Numbered from the stretch's first letter, positions 1-9,398 are shown. The stretch: DNA of 64,000 nucleotides from Blastococcus sp. Marseille-P5729 (GCF_900292035.1 NZ_OMPO01000003.1:1-64000), one strand, 5' to 3'. The notes: a model not told the origin generated them from the letters alone. A program made the numbers and translations.

Positions 1-97
1 CGTCCTCGGGGTCTGGCGGTTGCTCGTAGAGATAGCTGAAGGCGGCGTTGAGCGATGCGGCCAGCGGGACGGCGAGCAACGCGCCGACGATACCGGC
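1..97 (-). CDS. AI-2E family transporter, C-terminal fragment (cut at both ends)
   Basis: Read on the minus strand, bases 97 to 1 encode AGIVGALLAVPLAASLNAAF followed by SYLYEQPPDPED and run off the window edge. The G-x-x-GALLAVPLAA pattern is the characteristic C-terminal membrane motif of AI-2E (YdiK/PerM-like) permeases. The roughly 300 upstream residues expected of the family are absent: the frame runs straight into a G homopolymer at 98. The fragment is therefore truncated at its 5' side by the junction and at its 3' side by the window. It looks like foreign contig sequence joined to the next gene, not a functional neighbour. Confidence 0.7.
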
Positions 98-2474
98 GGG
101 GGGGGGGGGGGGCGCGGCGGCCCGCCGGGCGCGCCCGGGGGGGGGGGGCAGCCCCCGCCTCACCCACTGTCTGCTGGCGGCGATCGTTGCGCTGCTGGTG
201 CTCACCCTCGCCCCCGCCATCACGCCCGCCGGCCACGCCGCACCCGACCCCACCGCAGGCCCGCCGCGCCGCGATCCCTTCCCGGTGCAGGTCACCTTCA
301 CCAGCATCAGCCCCAGGCTGCTGCAAGGCGACGAGCCGATCCAAGTCAGCGCACGACTCACCAACACCGGTCAGAGCACGATCAGCAAGATGTGGGTGCG
401 GCTGCAGCGCGATGACCGCGTGTCCAACCGCGCCGGTCTGCTCGCGGTCGACCAGAAGCAGCCGACGTACACCTCGGTAGTCGGTGACGAGGTCGATCTC
501 GACGACGAGCTGGCACCTGGGCAGACCCGCACCGTACAGCTGTCCGTCGCGCCGGGAGATCTGGCGATCACGCAGGCGGGCAACTATCCGATCCTGCTCA
601 ACGTGCAGGGCGCGATCGACGGCGAGCCCGGGCGGGTCGGACAGGTCGCCTTCACACTCCCCCGCGCCGAGGCGGCCCAGGCCCAGCCGGTCTCGGTGAC
701 CTGGGTCCTTCCGCTGATCGAGCGGCCGCACCGGGCCGGCGAGGCCGATGTCTTCGTCGACGACCACCTCGCCGAGCTCGTGGCACCGGGCGGGCGGCTT
801 GAGCGAATCCTCACTGCCGCCGAGACGCACGCCGACGCGAGCGCTTTGACCCTGGTCATCGATCCCGGGTTGGTGGACGAGCTCACCGCGATGAGCGACG
901 GCTACCAGGTGCGCGCTGCCGACGGCACGACAGAGGGTGCTGGCGCGGACGACGCCCTCGGATTCCTCGACCGGCTCCGAGCGCTCGCCGAGACCACGAC
1001 CATCGCGATCACGCCGTACGCCGACGTCGACACCGTCGCGCTGGTCCGGGCCGGGCTCGGATCCGTCGTCCAGGCGGCCCACGCGTACGGCGAGCAGGTC
1101 GTCACCGACCAGCTGCAGACCACTCCGCACACCCAACTCGCCTGGCCGGCCGACGGCATTCTCACCGACGCTGCCCTCGACGTCCTTCGGCAGACCGGAA
1201 TTACCCAGGTGCTGCTGGGCGGTGCCTCCTTCGGTCAGCAGGACTATCTCGCCTCCAGCGAGCAGGTCACCGAGGACGCCGCCACGGCCCTGCCCGGCGC
1301 TACCGCGATCGTGGCCGACCCCGGCCTGTCCCGGCTGCTGGGCGACGGAACCGGGTTTGCCGGCGGCGCGCCGGCCGCCACACAGCGGGTCGCGGCCGAG
1401 CTGGCGACGATCGCCGCCCAGTCGCCGAGCCGCCAACGGAATGTCGTGCTCGCGCCGCCGCGCGACTGGAATCCGTCGTCCGACCTGCTCAACTCGTTGC
1501 TGACGCTCACGACGACCACACCGTGGATCGCACCGGCCTCCCTCGAGGAGGCCGCCAGCCGGGCACCGCAGGATCGCGGCGCCCTCGACTACCCCGCTGC
1601 CTTGTCCACGCGAGAGCTGCCGGCCGAGACACTGCAGGGACTGCAGGTGCCGATCGCCCAGATCAACGAGCTGAGCGGGGCCTTCGAGCCGGCCGACGCC
1701 GACGAGGTCCTCGCCTCCGCGCAGGCTGCTATGTTCCGGGCCGCGAGCTCCGCCTGGCGGGGAGCCGCCGGCGGGCCGCAAGGGCCGGGCGCCGACGCGG
1801 CCGTCGACGCCGTCAACCACATCCGTGACCAGATCCGGATCGTCACCCCGACGAACGCCACCTACACGCTCTCCGCGAGCGACGCCCCGCTGGTGCTCAC
1901 CGTCGAGAACAACCTGCCGGTCCCGGTCTCCTACCGCATCGGGCTGGACCCGAGACAGTCCGCGGGCCTGAAGCCGGCAGACATCGGAGTGCTGACCATC
2001 CCCGCCCTGTCCCGCGCCACGGTCCAGATACCCACCACCGTCGAGCGGTCCGGCACCTTCTCGGTGGTGGCGCAGATCCGGACGCCGGACGGCAAGCCGC
2101 TCGGTCGCGACGTCACGATCATGGTGTCGTCGTCGGTGTACGGCACGGTCGCGCTGATCGTCACCGGCGCAGCCTTCGCCATGCTGCTGGCGCTGATCGC
2201 CCGCCGCTGGTGGCGCCGCCGCCAGTTCTGGGCGGCGCAGGCTGCGCAGCCGCAGGAGCCGGCCCCGGTCGATCACGACCCCTTCGCAGGCGGGGAGGAC
2301 GACGACTGGGACCTGTCGGTGCACGAGGCGGACGCGGGTGAGCCCGCCCCGGACGACGACGCGACCCGACACCGGCCCAGCGGGCCGCCGGAGGTTGTGG
2401 ATCAGCAGAACGTAGGCTCTACCGAGCCCTCGCGGCCCGTCCCGACCTCCCGTACGGAAGAAGATCGCCCATGA
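48..2474 (+). CDS. DUF6049 family secreted/membrane-anchored protein (5' end unreliable)
   Basis: Large extracytoplasmic protein of the actinobacterial murJ locus. Visible parts: a hydrophobic signal-like segment (CLLAAIVALLVLTLAPAITP, about residues 41-60 of this frame), a long secreted body with Ala/Asp-rich loops, one membrane helix near the C-terminus (GTVALIVTGAAFAMLLALIA) followed by an Arg-rich stop-transfer stretch, and an acidic cytoplasmic tail. It ends in an ATGA overlap with murJ, so the two are translationally coupled. Function is unknown; the position implies a role in envelope assembly. Position 48 is the start of the open frame, but bases before about 149 read through the transporter fragment and G runs and are probably not genuine. 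The real initiation site has probably been lost. Confidence 0.75.
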   Translation: MSDAASGTASNAPTIPAGGGGGAAARRARPGGGGSPRLTHCLLAAIVALLVLTLAPAITPAGHAAPDPTAGPPRRDPFPVQVTFTSISPRLLQGDEPIQVSARLTNTGQSTISKMWVRLQRDDRVSNRAGLLAVDQKQPTYTSVVGDEVDLDDELAPGQTRTVQLSVAPGDLAITQAGNYPILLNVQGAIDGEPGRVGQVAFTLPRAEAAQAQPVSVTWVLPLIERPHRAGEADVFVDDHLAELVAPGGRLERILTAAETHADASALTLVIDPGLVDELTAMSDGYQVRAADGTTEGAGADDALGFLDRLRALAETTTIAITPYADVDTVALVRAGLGSVVQAAHAYGEQVVTDQLQTTPHTQLAWPADGILTDAALDVLRQTGITQVLLGGASFGQQDYLASSEQVTEDAATALPGATAIVADPGLSRLLGDGTGFAGGAPAATQRVAAELATIAAQSPSRQRNVVLAPPRDWNPSSDLLNSLLTLTTTTPWIAPASLEEAASRAPQDRGALDYPAALSTRELPAETLQGLQVPIAQINELSGAFEPADADEVLASAQAAMFRAASSAWRGAAGGPQGPGADAAVDAVNHIRDQIRIVTPTNATYTLSASDAPLVLTVENNLPVPVSYRIGLDPRQSAGLKPADIGVLTIPALSRATVQIPTTVERSGTFSVVAQIRTPDGKPLGRDVTIMVSSSVYGTVALIVTGAAFAMLLALIARRWWRRRQFWAAQAAQPQEPAPVDHDPFAGGEDDDWDLSVHEADAGEPAPDDDATRHRPSGPPEVVDQQNVGSTEPSRPVPTSRTEEDRP
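98..148. other. G-homopolymer junction (15 G and 12 G runs), probable assembly artefact
   Basis: A run of 15 G (98-112) and a run of 12 G (137-148) flank a short GC-only segment. They sit exactly where a leftward transporter fragment meets the rightward DUF6049 gene. Natural coding DNA here has no comparable runs. Poly-G is a known error mode of two-colour short-read chemistry, so a chimeric contig end is the simplest reading (inference). Confidence 0.6.
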
Positions 2475-4111
2475 GCCAAGGCGGACTGCTGCGTTCCGCC
2501 GGCCAGGTGGCCATCGGCACCCTCACCTCCCGCGTCACCGGATTCGTCAAGACGCTCGCGCTCGCGGCGCTGCTCGGCGACACCCTCACCAACGACGCCT
2601 ACAACGTCGCCAACACGCTGCCGAACATGGTGTACGAGCTGCTGCTCGGCGGCGTCCTGACCTCGGTCATCGTGCCGTTGCTGGTCCGGGCGGAGAAGGA
2701 CGCCGAAGAGAGCGGCAGCGACCACAACGCCTACGCGCAGCGGCTGTTCACCCTCTCAGTCGTGGGCCTCACCGGCGCGACGGTGATCGGCGTGCTGCTC
2801 TCGGGCGTGCTGGTGACGATGATGAACATCGGCCCGGGGCAACCCCACCACGACCGCGCCACGCTCATGGCCATGCTGCTGCTGCCGCAGATGATCTTCT
2901 ACGGCATCGGCGCGCTCGCCGGCGCCGTCATCAACACCCGCGAGTCCTACCGCGGCCCCGCCTGGGCGCCGGTGCTGAACAACCTCGTCGTGATCGCGGT
3001 CGCGGTGGCGATGATCTGGCTGCGCCGCGGCAGTGGCGAGCTGACCACGGCCGAGGTGGTCATCCTGTCGGTCGGCACCACGCTCGGCATCGTGGCGCAG
3101 GCGTTGATCCTGATCCCGAGCTGGCGCAAGGTCGGTTTCCGCTGGAGGTGGCGCTTTGACGTCCGCGGTGTCGGCCTGGGCGAGCTGCGCTCCCTCGCGG
3201 TGTGGGTGCTCGGCTACGTCATCATCGGTCAGGTCGGCTTCATCGTGGCCACGAACGTCGCCAACTACGCCAGCCGCACCGTGCCCGGCACCACGACCCA
3301 GTGGACCTACGCGGCGCTGCTGTTTCAACTGCCGTACGGCATCCTCGGCGTCTCACTGCTGACCGCGCTGATGCCCAAGATGTCACGAGCCGCTCGCGAC
3401 CACGACTGGCCCGCTGTCAAGCGGTTCCTGGCCGATGGCACCCGGCTGACTGGCATAGGGCTGATCCCGGTCAGCGTCGCCTTCTGGCTGCTGGCCGTCC
3501 CGCTGACGGCGCTGTTCTTCAACGTCGGGCGGTTCGGGCCGGACGCCGCCCGCTCAACCGGCCTGATCCTGGCCGCGGCCTCCTTCGGGCTGCTGCCGTA
3601 CGCGATCACCCTGCTGCAGCTGCGGGTGTTCTTCGCCGCGAAGGACGCTCGGACGCCGACGCTGATCATGGTCGGCATCGTCGCCGTCCGGATCGTGCTG
3701 AGCCTGGCGTGCTTGACGCTGCCGCCCGAGCACGTCGCCCTCGGCCTGGCGGTCGCCAACAGCCTCGCCTTCGTCGTCGGCGCGGCGATCGGCGATGTCG
3801 TGCTGCGCCGGCGGTTCGGTCGCCTGGGCACCGGTGCGGTACTGCGTGAACTGGTGAGGATCAGCGCCGCGGCGGGCATCGGCGTCCTCGTCGCCACGCC
3901 GGGCTACCTGTGGCTGAGCCAGCTGCTGACCGGCATCGACCCCTGGAACCTCGACGGCCTCACCGGCGTGCCGGTGCTGGCGATGAGCAAGCTTCAGCTG
4001 GCCCTGGTGCTGGTCGTCTCGAGCATCGTCGGCCTCGCGGGCTTCGTGGCCGCCGGTCTGGCGCTGCGACTGCAGGATCTGCGCCGGCTTCGCGGGCTGC
4101 GCCGCCGCTGA
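2471..4111 (+). CDS. murJ: Lipid II flippase MurJ (MviN), membrane domain only
   Basis: Moves lipid-linked peptidoglycan precursor across the cytoplasmic membrane. The 546-residue product begins SQGGLLRSAGQVAIGTLTSR and has about 14 hydrophobic segments with the MurJ pattern LTNDAYNVANTLPN in the first third. The start overlaps the previous gene by four bases (ATGA). The mycobacterial orthologue continues into a cytoplasmic pseudokinase and an extracytoplasmic domain. Here the protein stops after the membrane part (tail LQDLRRLRGLRRR), and those domains are found on separate genes at 4194 and 8478. Confidence 0.95.
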   Translation: MSQGGLLRSAGQVAIGTLTSRVTGFVKTLALAALLGDTLTNDAYNVANTLPNMVYELLLGGVLTSVIVPLLVRAEKDAEESGSDHNAYAQRLFTLSVVGLTGATVIGVLLSGVLVTMMNIGPGQPHHDRATLMAMLLLPQMIFYGIGALAGAVINTRESYRGPAWAPVLNNLVVIAVAVAMIWLRRGSGELTTAEVVILSVGTTLGIVAQALILIPSWRKVGFRWRWRFDVRGVGLGELRSLAVWVLGYVIIGQVGFIVATNVANYASRTVPGTTTQWTYAALLFQLPYGILGVSLLTALMPKMSRAARDHDWPAVKRFLADGTRLTGIGLIPVSVAFWLLAVPLTALFFNVGRFGPDAARSTGLILAAASFGLLPYAITLLQLRVFFAAKDARTPTLIMVGIVAVRIVLSLACLTLPPEHVALGLAVANSLAFVVGAAIGDVVLRRRFGRLGTGAVLRELVRISAAAGIGVLVATPGYLWLSQLLTGIDPWNLDGLTGVPVLAMSKLQLALVLVVSSIVGLAGFVAAGLALRLQDLRRLRGLRRR

Positions 4112-4193
4112 GGCGCCTGAACGCCGGAGCCAGGTTTATCAATTCGTTATGTGGCGTTACGTCATGCCGCAGGTGCTGCTTCGTTTCATTGAA

Positions 4194-4883
4194 ATGATGA
4201 CCACCAGCGAGCCCACCCGCACCGCCGCGCACCTCGGCGAGGTGCGTGCGGCGCTGCGCCCGCTGGTGGGCAGCCGGTATCGCGTCATGGACGAGGTCGA
4301 TGAGGTCCTGGTGGACGATGCCACCGGCGAGCCCGTCCCGTACTGGAGCTGCTACCTGGCCGAAGACGTCCGGTTACGACGCAAGGTGGTGCTGCGTCTG
4401 GCGCGCATCGAGCACGGTGACACGGCGGGCCTGCACGCGCGGGTACGCCAGGCGCGGTTCGGCGCGAGGCTCAACGCCCACCTGGTCGCCGGTGTGTACG
4501 ACGCGGTCATCCACGGCGATCCGTCACTGATCGCACCGCCGGCCACGGCCGCCGTAATCGTGAGCGAGCACTTCCAGGGCCCGACGCTGCGTGAAGCCAT
4601 CGACTCCGGCGCGCACCTGAACCAGTCCGCGATCCTCGCAGCGCTCGCGCACCGCGTCGCGGACGCCGCGGACGCCGGCATCAGCTTTGGCGTCCTGCGG
4701 CCCGAGCAGGTCGTGCTGTCGACCGAGGGCCCCGCCATCGCCTGCCTGCCGGCCGGCACCGTGGTCGAGCTCGGACCGACCAGCCTGGACGCCCTGGCCG
4801 AGGGCATGCGCACCAGCGGGATGCTGGCCCGCGCGTTCCGCCGGATGCGGACGGCGTCCGCCCGCCACGTGCCCGCGCACTAG
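4194..4883 (+). CDS. Pseudokinase-like protein, MviN-associated
   Basis: About 229 residues resembling an incomplete protein kinase fold and lacking catalytic residues. The beta-3 VAVK lysine position reads VVLRLARI, the HRD catalytic loop position reads SFGVLRPEQVVLS, and no DFG motif is visible. In mycobacterial MviN the corresponding cytoplasmic pseudokinase is fused to the flippase and, when phosphorylated, recruits FhaA; here it is a free gene 82 bases downstream of murJ. The frame is open from an ATG at 4149. I chose the ATG at 4194 (a second one is at 4197) because the upstream residues look unlike the family, but no clear ribosome site supports either. A regulatory role on MurJ is inference. 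Confidence 0.75.
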   Translation: MMTTSEPTRTAAHLGEVRAALRPLVGSRYRVMDEVDEVLVDDATGEPVPYWSCYLAEDVRLRRKVVLRLARIEHGDTAGLHARVRQARFGARLNAHLVAGVYDAVIHGDPSLIAPPATAAVIVSEHFQGPTLREAIDSGAHLNQSAILAALAHRVADAADAGISFGVLRPEQVVLSTEGPAIACLPAGTVVELGPTSLDALAEGMRTSGMLARAFRRMRTASARHVPAH

Positions 4884-4906
4884 AAAGACCGACCCCTAGA
4901 ACCGTC

Positions 4907-4942
4907 GAAGCGGGCGCTACCCGATATGGTGGCGCCCGCTTC
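4907..4942. terminator. Bidirectional terminator-like hairpin
   Basis: Perfect 11-bp stem GAAGCGGGCGC (4907-4917) / GCGCCCGCTTC (4932-4942) with a 14-nt loop. It lies between the convergent pseudokinase and TRAP permease genes. Confidence 0.7.
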
Positions 4943-4954
4943 GGGCGATCGGTC

Positions 4955-7081
4955 CTACGCCGTGGCGGTCTCGGGCTCGCGCACCGGCTCCGTAGCCTCC
5001 GGGCCGCTCCGGCCGCGCAGCTTGAGGAAGACCGTGATCAGCGCGAACACGATCAGGCCCACGATTGTGGTGATCGGCTCGGGCAGCAGCATGCACACGC
5101 CGGCGGCGACGGCCAGGATGCGGGTCACCGGGTCCATCTGCCGCTCGACGAACGGCATGTAGCCCTCGAAGCCGGAGGCCATCGAGAACACACCGACGAT
5201 CGACAGGGCCAGCGCCAGCATCACGTTGCCGAACGAGTCCTGCGCCACCAGCGCGGGATTGAGCGCGAAGCAGAACGGGATGATGTACTTCACCGCTCCG
5301 AGCTTCATCGCCACGAACCCTGTCTTCATGGGCGGCGTCTTCGCGATGCCTGCCGCGGCGAAGGCGGCCAGCGCGACCGGCGGGGTGATGTAGGAGGCCG
5401 TCGCCCAGTAGATGACGAACAGGTGCGCCGCGACCGGGTTGACGTCGAGCGCCACCAGCGCCGGCGCCATCACGATCGAAAGGAACACGTAGACCGCCGA
5501 GACGGTCATCCCCATGCCGAGCACGAAGCTCGTGATCGCACCGGCGATCAGGATCAACAGGACGTTCTCGCCGACCGCGGCGACCAGCTCGCGCGCCAGC
5601 GACAGCGAGACGCCGGTCATCGACAGGCCGCCGATGATCAGTCCGACGCCGGCGATGATGCCGATGATCTCCGCGATGGCACGTCCCGAGGCCAGCACGA
5701 TGTCGCGGAAGCCGCGCAGGCTCAGCCGATCGGTCTTGCGGGCGAAGGCGATCGCGAGCATCAGTACCACGGTGTAGAACGGCGCCTGCGCCTCATCACG
5801 CTGCACGACCAGCAGGAACAGCAGGACGCCGATGGCCAGCAGGTACGGCCAGCCGTCACGCAGCGTAGCCAGCAGCCGCGGCAGGCGGTCCTTCGGCTCA
5901 CCGCGCAGCCCCTTGCGGGCGGCGTACGCGTCGACCTGAAGGAAGATGCCGAGGTAGTAGAGGAATGCGGGAATGGCGGCGGCGAGCGCGACCTCGCTGT
6001 AGGGGATGCCGAGGAAGGACACCATCAGGAAGGCCGCGGTACCCATGATCGGAGGGGTGATCGAGCCACCGGTCGCGGCGGTCGCCTCGATGCCGGCGGC
6101 GTAGGTGCCGGGGTAGCCGGCCTTCTTCATCGCCGGGATCGTCATCGGGCCGGTGGTCAGCACGTTGGAGACCGCCGAGCCCGACATCATGCCCATCGCG
6201 GCGGACGAGCCGACCGCGACCTTGGCCGAGCCGCCACGAGCCCGCCCGAAGATGGCGCGCGCCAGGTCGACGAAGAAGTCACCGCCGCCGGCGCGCTGCA
6301 GCACGACGCCGAAGATCAGGAAGCCGACCAGCAGGGCGGCCGCGGTCTGCAGCGGCAGGCCGAGGATCGAGTCCACGCCCAGCGAGTGTTGGCGAGCAGC
6401 GCCGTTGGAGTCGTACTGCACGCCCTGCAGCACCGGGAACGGGATGGACGCCGAGAACAAGGGGTACAGCGAGAACAGCAGCGCGATCAGCGTGACGATC
6501 AGGCCAGCCGTACGCCGCAGAGCCTCGAGCACCAGAATCCACAGGACGTAGCTCAGCACGATGACGTGAGTCGGAGCCGCGAAGTCCCAGCCGAAGTTGA
6601 CCGCGTCCAGGGCACGCATGCCGAGGTAGAAGTTCACCGCGAAGGTCAGCACGACCAGCAGCGCGTCGTACCACGGCACCCGGAAGGTCTCGGCCTCGGT
6701 GACATGGTCGGCGTCGTGCGGGTCGGCCGCCTCGCCGTCCGGGTGCTCCAGTGCTTCGACGCGGGTCTTGCGCCACCGGAAGAAGATGAACACCTGCGGC
6801 AGGAAGAACGCCAGGGTGAAGTACAGGAACTGGTTGGTCAGCATGACCGGGCCGAAGGGGTTCCACAGAAACACCTGGCTCAGCACCACGGCGACGCCGC
6901 AGATGGTCATGATGATCGCGATCCACCGCCAGATGCGCGCACCCGGCGAGCGACCGAAGGCAGGGTCCTCGGGAGCATCGTGCTGGAACTGCGGGCTGCC
7001 CTGGTCCAGATCGGCACCGGCCGCGATATCGGTGTCGGTTGCCGTCGCCGGGGTCGCGCCGCCGGCGTTCGGCTCGTTCAT
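4955..7081 (-). CDS. TRAP transporter fused permease (DctQ-DctM type)
   Basis: Membrane component of a tripartite ATP-independent periplasmic transporter, predicted to import a carboxylate or similar solute using a cation gradient. About 708 residues: an acidic soluble N-terminus, then a DctQ-like small domain (segments near IWRWIAIIMTICGVAVVLSQ), then the large DctM-like domain with many helices and the SGSAVSNVLTTGPMTIPAMK region typical of TAXI-associated fused permeases. The frame can also start at a TTG at 7093 that overlaps the upstream gene. I prefer the ATG at 7081, four bases after that gene's stop. It forms an operon with the TAXI protein at 7086-8207. The operon interrupts the murJ-associated block. 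Confidence 0.9.
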   Translation of the reverse strand: MNEPNAGGATPATATDTDIAAGADLDQGSPQFQHDAPEDPAFGRSPGARIWRWIAIIMTICGVAVVLSQVFLWNPFGPVMLTNQFLYFTLAFFLPQVFIFFRWRKTRVEALEHPDGEAADPHDADHVTEAETFRVPWYDALLVVLTFAVNFYLGMRALDAVNFGWDFAAPTHVIVLSYVLWILVLEALRRTAGLIVTLIALLFSLYPLFSASIPFPVLQGVQYDSNGAARQHSLGVDSILGLPLQTAAALLVGFLIFGVVLQRAGGGDFFVDLARAIFGRARGGSAKVAVGSSAAMGMMSGSAVSNVLTTGPMTIPAMKKAGYPGTYAAGIEATAATGGSITPPIMGTAAFLMVSFLGIPYSEVALAAAIPAFLYYLGIFLQVDAYAARKGLRGEPKDRLPRLLATLRDGWPYLLAIGVLLFLLVVQRDEAQAPFYTVVLMLAIAFARKTDRLSLRGFRDIVLASGRAIAEIIGIIAGVGLIIGGLSMTGVSLSLARELVAAVGENVLLILIAGAITSFVLGMGMTVSAVYVFLSIVMAPALVALDVNPVAAHLFVIYWATASYITPPVALAAFAAAGIAKTPPMKTGFVAMKLGAVKYIIPFCFALNPALVAQDSFGNVMLALALSIVGVFSMASGFEGYMPFVERQMDPVTRILAVAAGVCMLLPEPITTIVGLIVFALITVFLKLRGRSGPEATEPVREPETATA

Positions 7082-7085
7082 GCGC

Positions 7086-8207
7086 TCAGCCAAGGTTCTG
7101 CGCCTTCCAGTCCAGCCAGACCTGCTTCAGGTCGGCGTCCGAAGTGTCGTCGATGATCGACTTCCAGCCCGCCTTGAGCTTCTTCTCGCGCTCCAGTAGC
7201 TCGTCCTGCTTGGCCTGTGCCTCGGGGCTCCACATGTCGATCCCCTCGAGGACGGCGATCAGGCCTTCGTGGAAGGGGACCTGCTGCGGGAAGGTGACCG
7301 CCTTCTCGTAGTGCCAGTCCGGCGTCACCTTGGTGGCGTTCTTGTAGCGCGGGAAGGCATCGACGATCGCCTGGGAGTACTCCTGGACCGTGGCTTTGTC
7401 GGTCGTGTCGTAGGTGATGATCGGGATCGAGTAGATGAACCCGATGTCCTCCTGCCCCTCTTCCTGGCCGGGCGCGCCCGAGAACGGGCCGAGCGTCAGC
7501 GAAGGGTTGATCTTCTGGATGGCATCCAGCAACGCCTGGTCGTTCTGGTCCATCTTGACCCACTGGACGGGGTTGGAGCTCTCGAGCTCGTAGAGGGAAG
7601 CGCCGTAGACCTGCTGGAAGAGCATGTCGATCTTGCCCTGCTTGAGCCCCTCGGCCTGCTCGCCGTACGAGATCGGGACCAGCTCGACGTCGTCGCGCGA
7701 CAGCCCGGCGCCCGCCAGCGCCATCTCGATCTTGCCGTTCACCGACGGGTTCGCGGTGACGTCGGGCAGCCGCTTGCCGGCCAGGTCGGTCAGGGTCTCG
7801 ATGCCGGAGTCCTGGCGCACCAGCAGACCGTGCGGCGCGACCGGGCCCCACACGAGCCTGGTGGACTGCGGGCCCCATTCGCGGGCGAGGAACTCGTTCG
7901 TGGCCTCGAGCGCGAAGATGTACTCGTCGCCGGTGCGGGCGAAGGTGGCCAGGCCTTGGCGTAACGGGGTCATCCGGCCGATGGCGGTGTCCGAGGTCAT
8001 TATCCGGGTCCGGATGTCCGCCTCGTCGGCCAGCGCATTGGCGACCGCGGCGACGTCCGCGTAGGTCGAGGTGCCGGTGCCGTACGTCGAGATCACGGCC
8101 ATCGACAGCTTGCCGTCGACGTACGCCGCCCCCTTCGCCGTGCCGCACCCGGCGAGCAGAGTCAATGACCCCGCCAGCCCGAGCCCTAGGAACTCTCGTC
8201 TGCGCAC
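7086..8207 (-). CDS. TAXI family TRAP transporter solute-binding lipoprotein
   Basis: Captures the solute outside the membrane and passes it to the fused permease encoded just downstream. The GTG at 8207 is preceded by a strong GGAGGAG site (start chosen for this; the frame is open to 8288). The N-terminus RRREFLGLGLAGSLTLLAGC combines an RR-type (Tat-like) signal with a lipobox ending at Cys, so it is a predicted lipoprotein. The body has the TAXI pattern (VISTYGTGTSTYADVAAVAN, LTDLAGKRLPDVTANPSVNG). The ligand cannot be told from sequence; TAXI proteins commonly bind glutamate or other carboxylates. Confidence 0.9.
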   Translation of the reverse strand: MRRREFLGLGLAGSLTLLAGCGTAKGAAYVDGKLSMAVISTYGTGTSTYADVAAVANALADEADIRTRIMTSDTAIGRMTPLRQGLATFARTGDEYIFALEATNEFLAREWGPQSTRLVWGPVAPHGLLVRQDSGIETLTDLAGKRLPDVTANPSVNGKIEMALAGAGLSRDDVELVPISYGEQAEGLKQGKIDMLFQQVYGASLYELESSNPVQWVKMDQNDQALLDAIQKINPSLTLGPFSGAPGQEEGQEDIGFIYSIPIITYDTTDKATVQEYSQAIVDAFPRYKNATKVTPDWHYEKAVTFPQQVPFHEGLIAVLEGIDMWSPEAQAKQDELLEREKKLKAGWKSIIDDTSDADLKQVWLDWKAQNLG

Positions 8208-8477
8208 TGTTGCTCCTCCGCCGTTCCAGCCCCATGTCGAGTCGTGGTAATCCGAACCATTCCCGCCGTGCCGCCTCGATGCAAGCATTGTTAGGTTGCG
8301 GTTTGGTGACCGCGATCGAGCCCGGAATGGCTACTGGCCGGTTCGATCGCGACGATCGATGGATGCGTGAGCGGTGTCTCGTCACCGCCGAGCCTCCTCC
8401 CGGGTCGGGCAGAGCGCGGTAACTTGGAACGGCCGGACCCCCCGGCGTCCGCACGTCGACAGCACCCGAACGAGGCC

Positions 8478-9368
8478 ATGGCACCGCGCACTCCTTCCGA
8501 TCCCGACGGCTACTCCGAGAGCCAGGCCGAGACCGATCCCTACGGCTCGGTCTGCGACGAGCCGTACGACGAGGCCGGCGCAGCGCCGGCGGTCTCGGCG
8601 GACGAGCGCGCACCTGGCGGCCCGAGCGAGGCGGACGGTGACTACCACGCCGTCGCCGACGATGCACATGCCCAGCCAGCGGCCGCCGGAACCGCGTCGA
8701 GCGAGGCGGCCGCCGCACCCCGGCCTACCCGCAAGGCAGCTGCCCCGCGCACGCGCTGGCAGCTCGTGGGGTTGACTGCGCTCGGCGTCGTCGCCGCGCT
8801 CCTGCTGGGCTGGTTCACCGGCATCGTCGCCGGAAAGGCCTTCGGGCCCGACGAGCCCGAGCCCCGGGAGAAGCCGACCGAGACCAGCGAGCCCGCCCAG
8901 GCGACCGGTGAGGGCGCCACTCCGGGCGAGCCGATCACGATCACCGGAGCGACGCTGTTCGACCCGCCGCCGGGCGACGGCGAGGAGAATCCCGACCGGG
9001 TCGACCTGTCCTACGACGGCCAGCCCGGCACCACCTGGCCGACGCTGCAGTACAAAGGCAACGCGAAGTTCGGCAACATCAAACCCGGCGTCGGCATCAT
9101 CTACGACCTCGGCTCGACGAAGACCTTCGCGAAGGTGCAGATCTCCACGACCCTTCCGGGTGCGACCGTCGAGATCCGCACCGGAGGTGGCAAGACCGGC
9201 ACCATCGACCAGTTCACCAGCGTCGCTTCCGCCGAGCTCCAGCTGAACACCGAGATTCCGGTACCAGAAGGCACCAGCTCTCAGTACGTGCTGATCTGGA
9301 TCACCGAGCTCGTACCCCAGCAGGGATACTTCCAGGCCTCGCTGTCGGAGGTCGTCTTCATCGCCTGA
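8478..9368 (+). CDS. Membrane-anchored discoidin-like protein (detached MviN C-terminal module)
   Basis: About 296 residues: an acidic low-complexity cytoplasmic region, one membrane helix (LTALGVVAALLLGWFTGIVA), a short Pro/Glu/Thr linker, then a beta-sandwich-like extracytoplasmic domain (ITGATLFDPPPGDGEENPDR, GIIYDLGSTKTFAKVQISTT). This is the architecture found at the C-terminus of fused mycobacterial MviN proteins, where the outer domain resembles F5/8 type C (discoidin) folds. The ATG at 8478 follows ACGAGG; the frame is open from 8367. It is separated from murJ and the pseudokinase by the TRAP operon on the opposite strand. Function is probably peptidoglycan- or glycan-related sensing (inference). 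Confidence 0.75.
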   Translation: MAPRTPSDPDGYSESQAETDPYGSVCDEPYDEAGAAPAVSADERAPGGPSEADGDYHAVADDAHAQPAAAGTASSEAAAAPRPTRKAAAPRTRWQLVGLTALGVVAALLLGWFTGIVAGKAFGPDEPEPREKPTETSEPAQATGEGATPGEPITITGATLFDPPPGDGEENPDRVDLSYDGQPGTTWPTLQYKGNAKFGNIKPGVGIIYDLGSTKTFAKVQISTTLPGATVEIRTGGGKTGTIDQFTSVASAELQLNTEIPVPEGTSSQYVLIWITELVPQQGYFQASLSEVVFIA

Positions 9369-9398
9369 GCCCGCGCCCGCGCCGCGCCGCCACGCGCG

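Noticed and set aside
5423-7156. 577-codon open frame on the plus strand
   Set aside because: Antisense to the TRAP permease and TAXI gene. Composition is Arg/Gln/Asp/His-rich with no fold pattern, as expected of a high-GC shadow frame.
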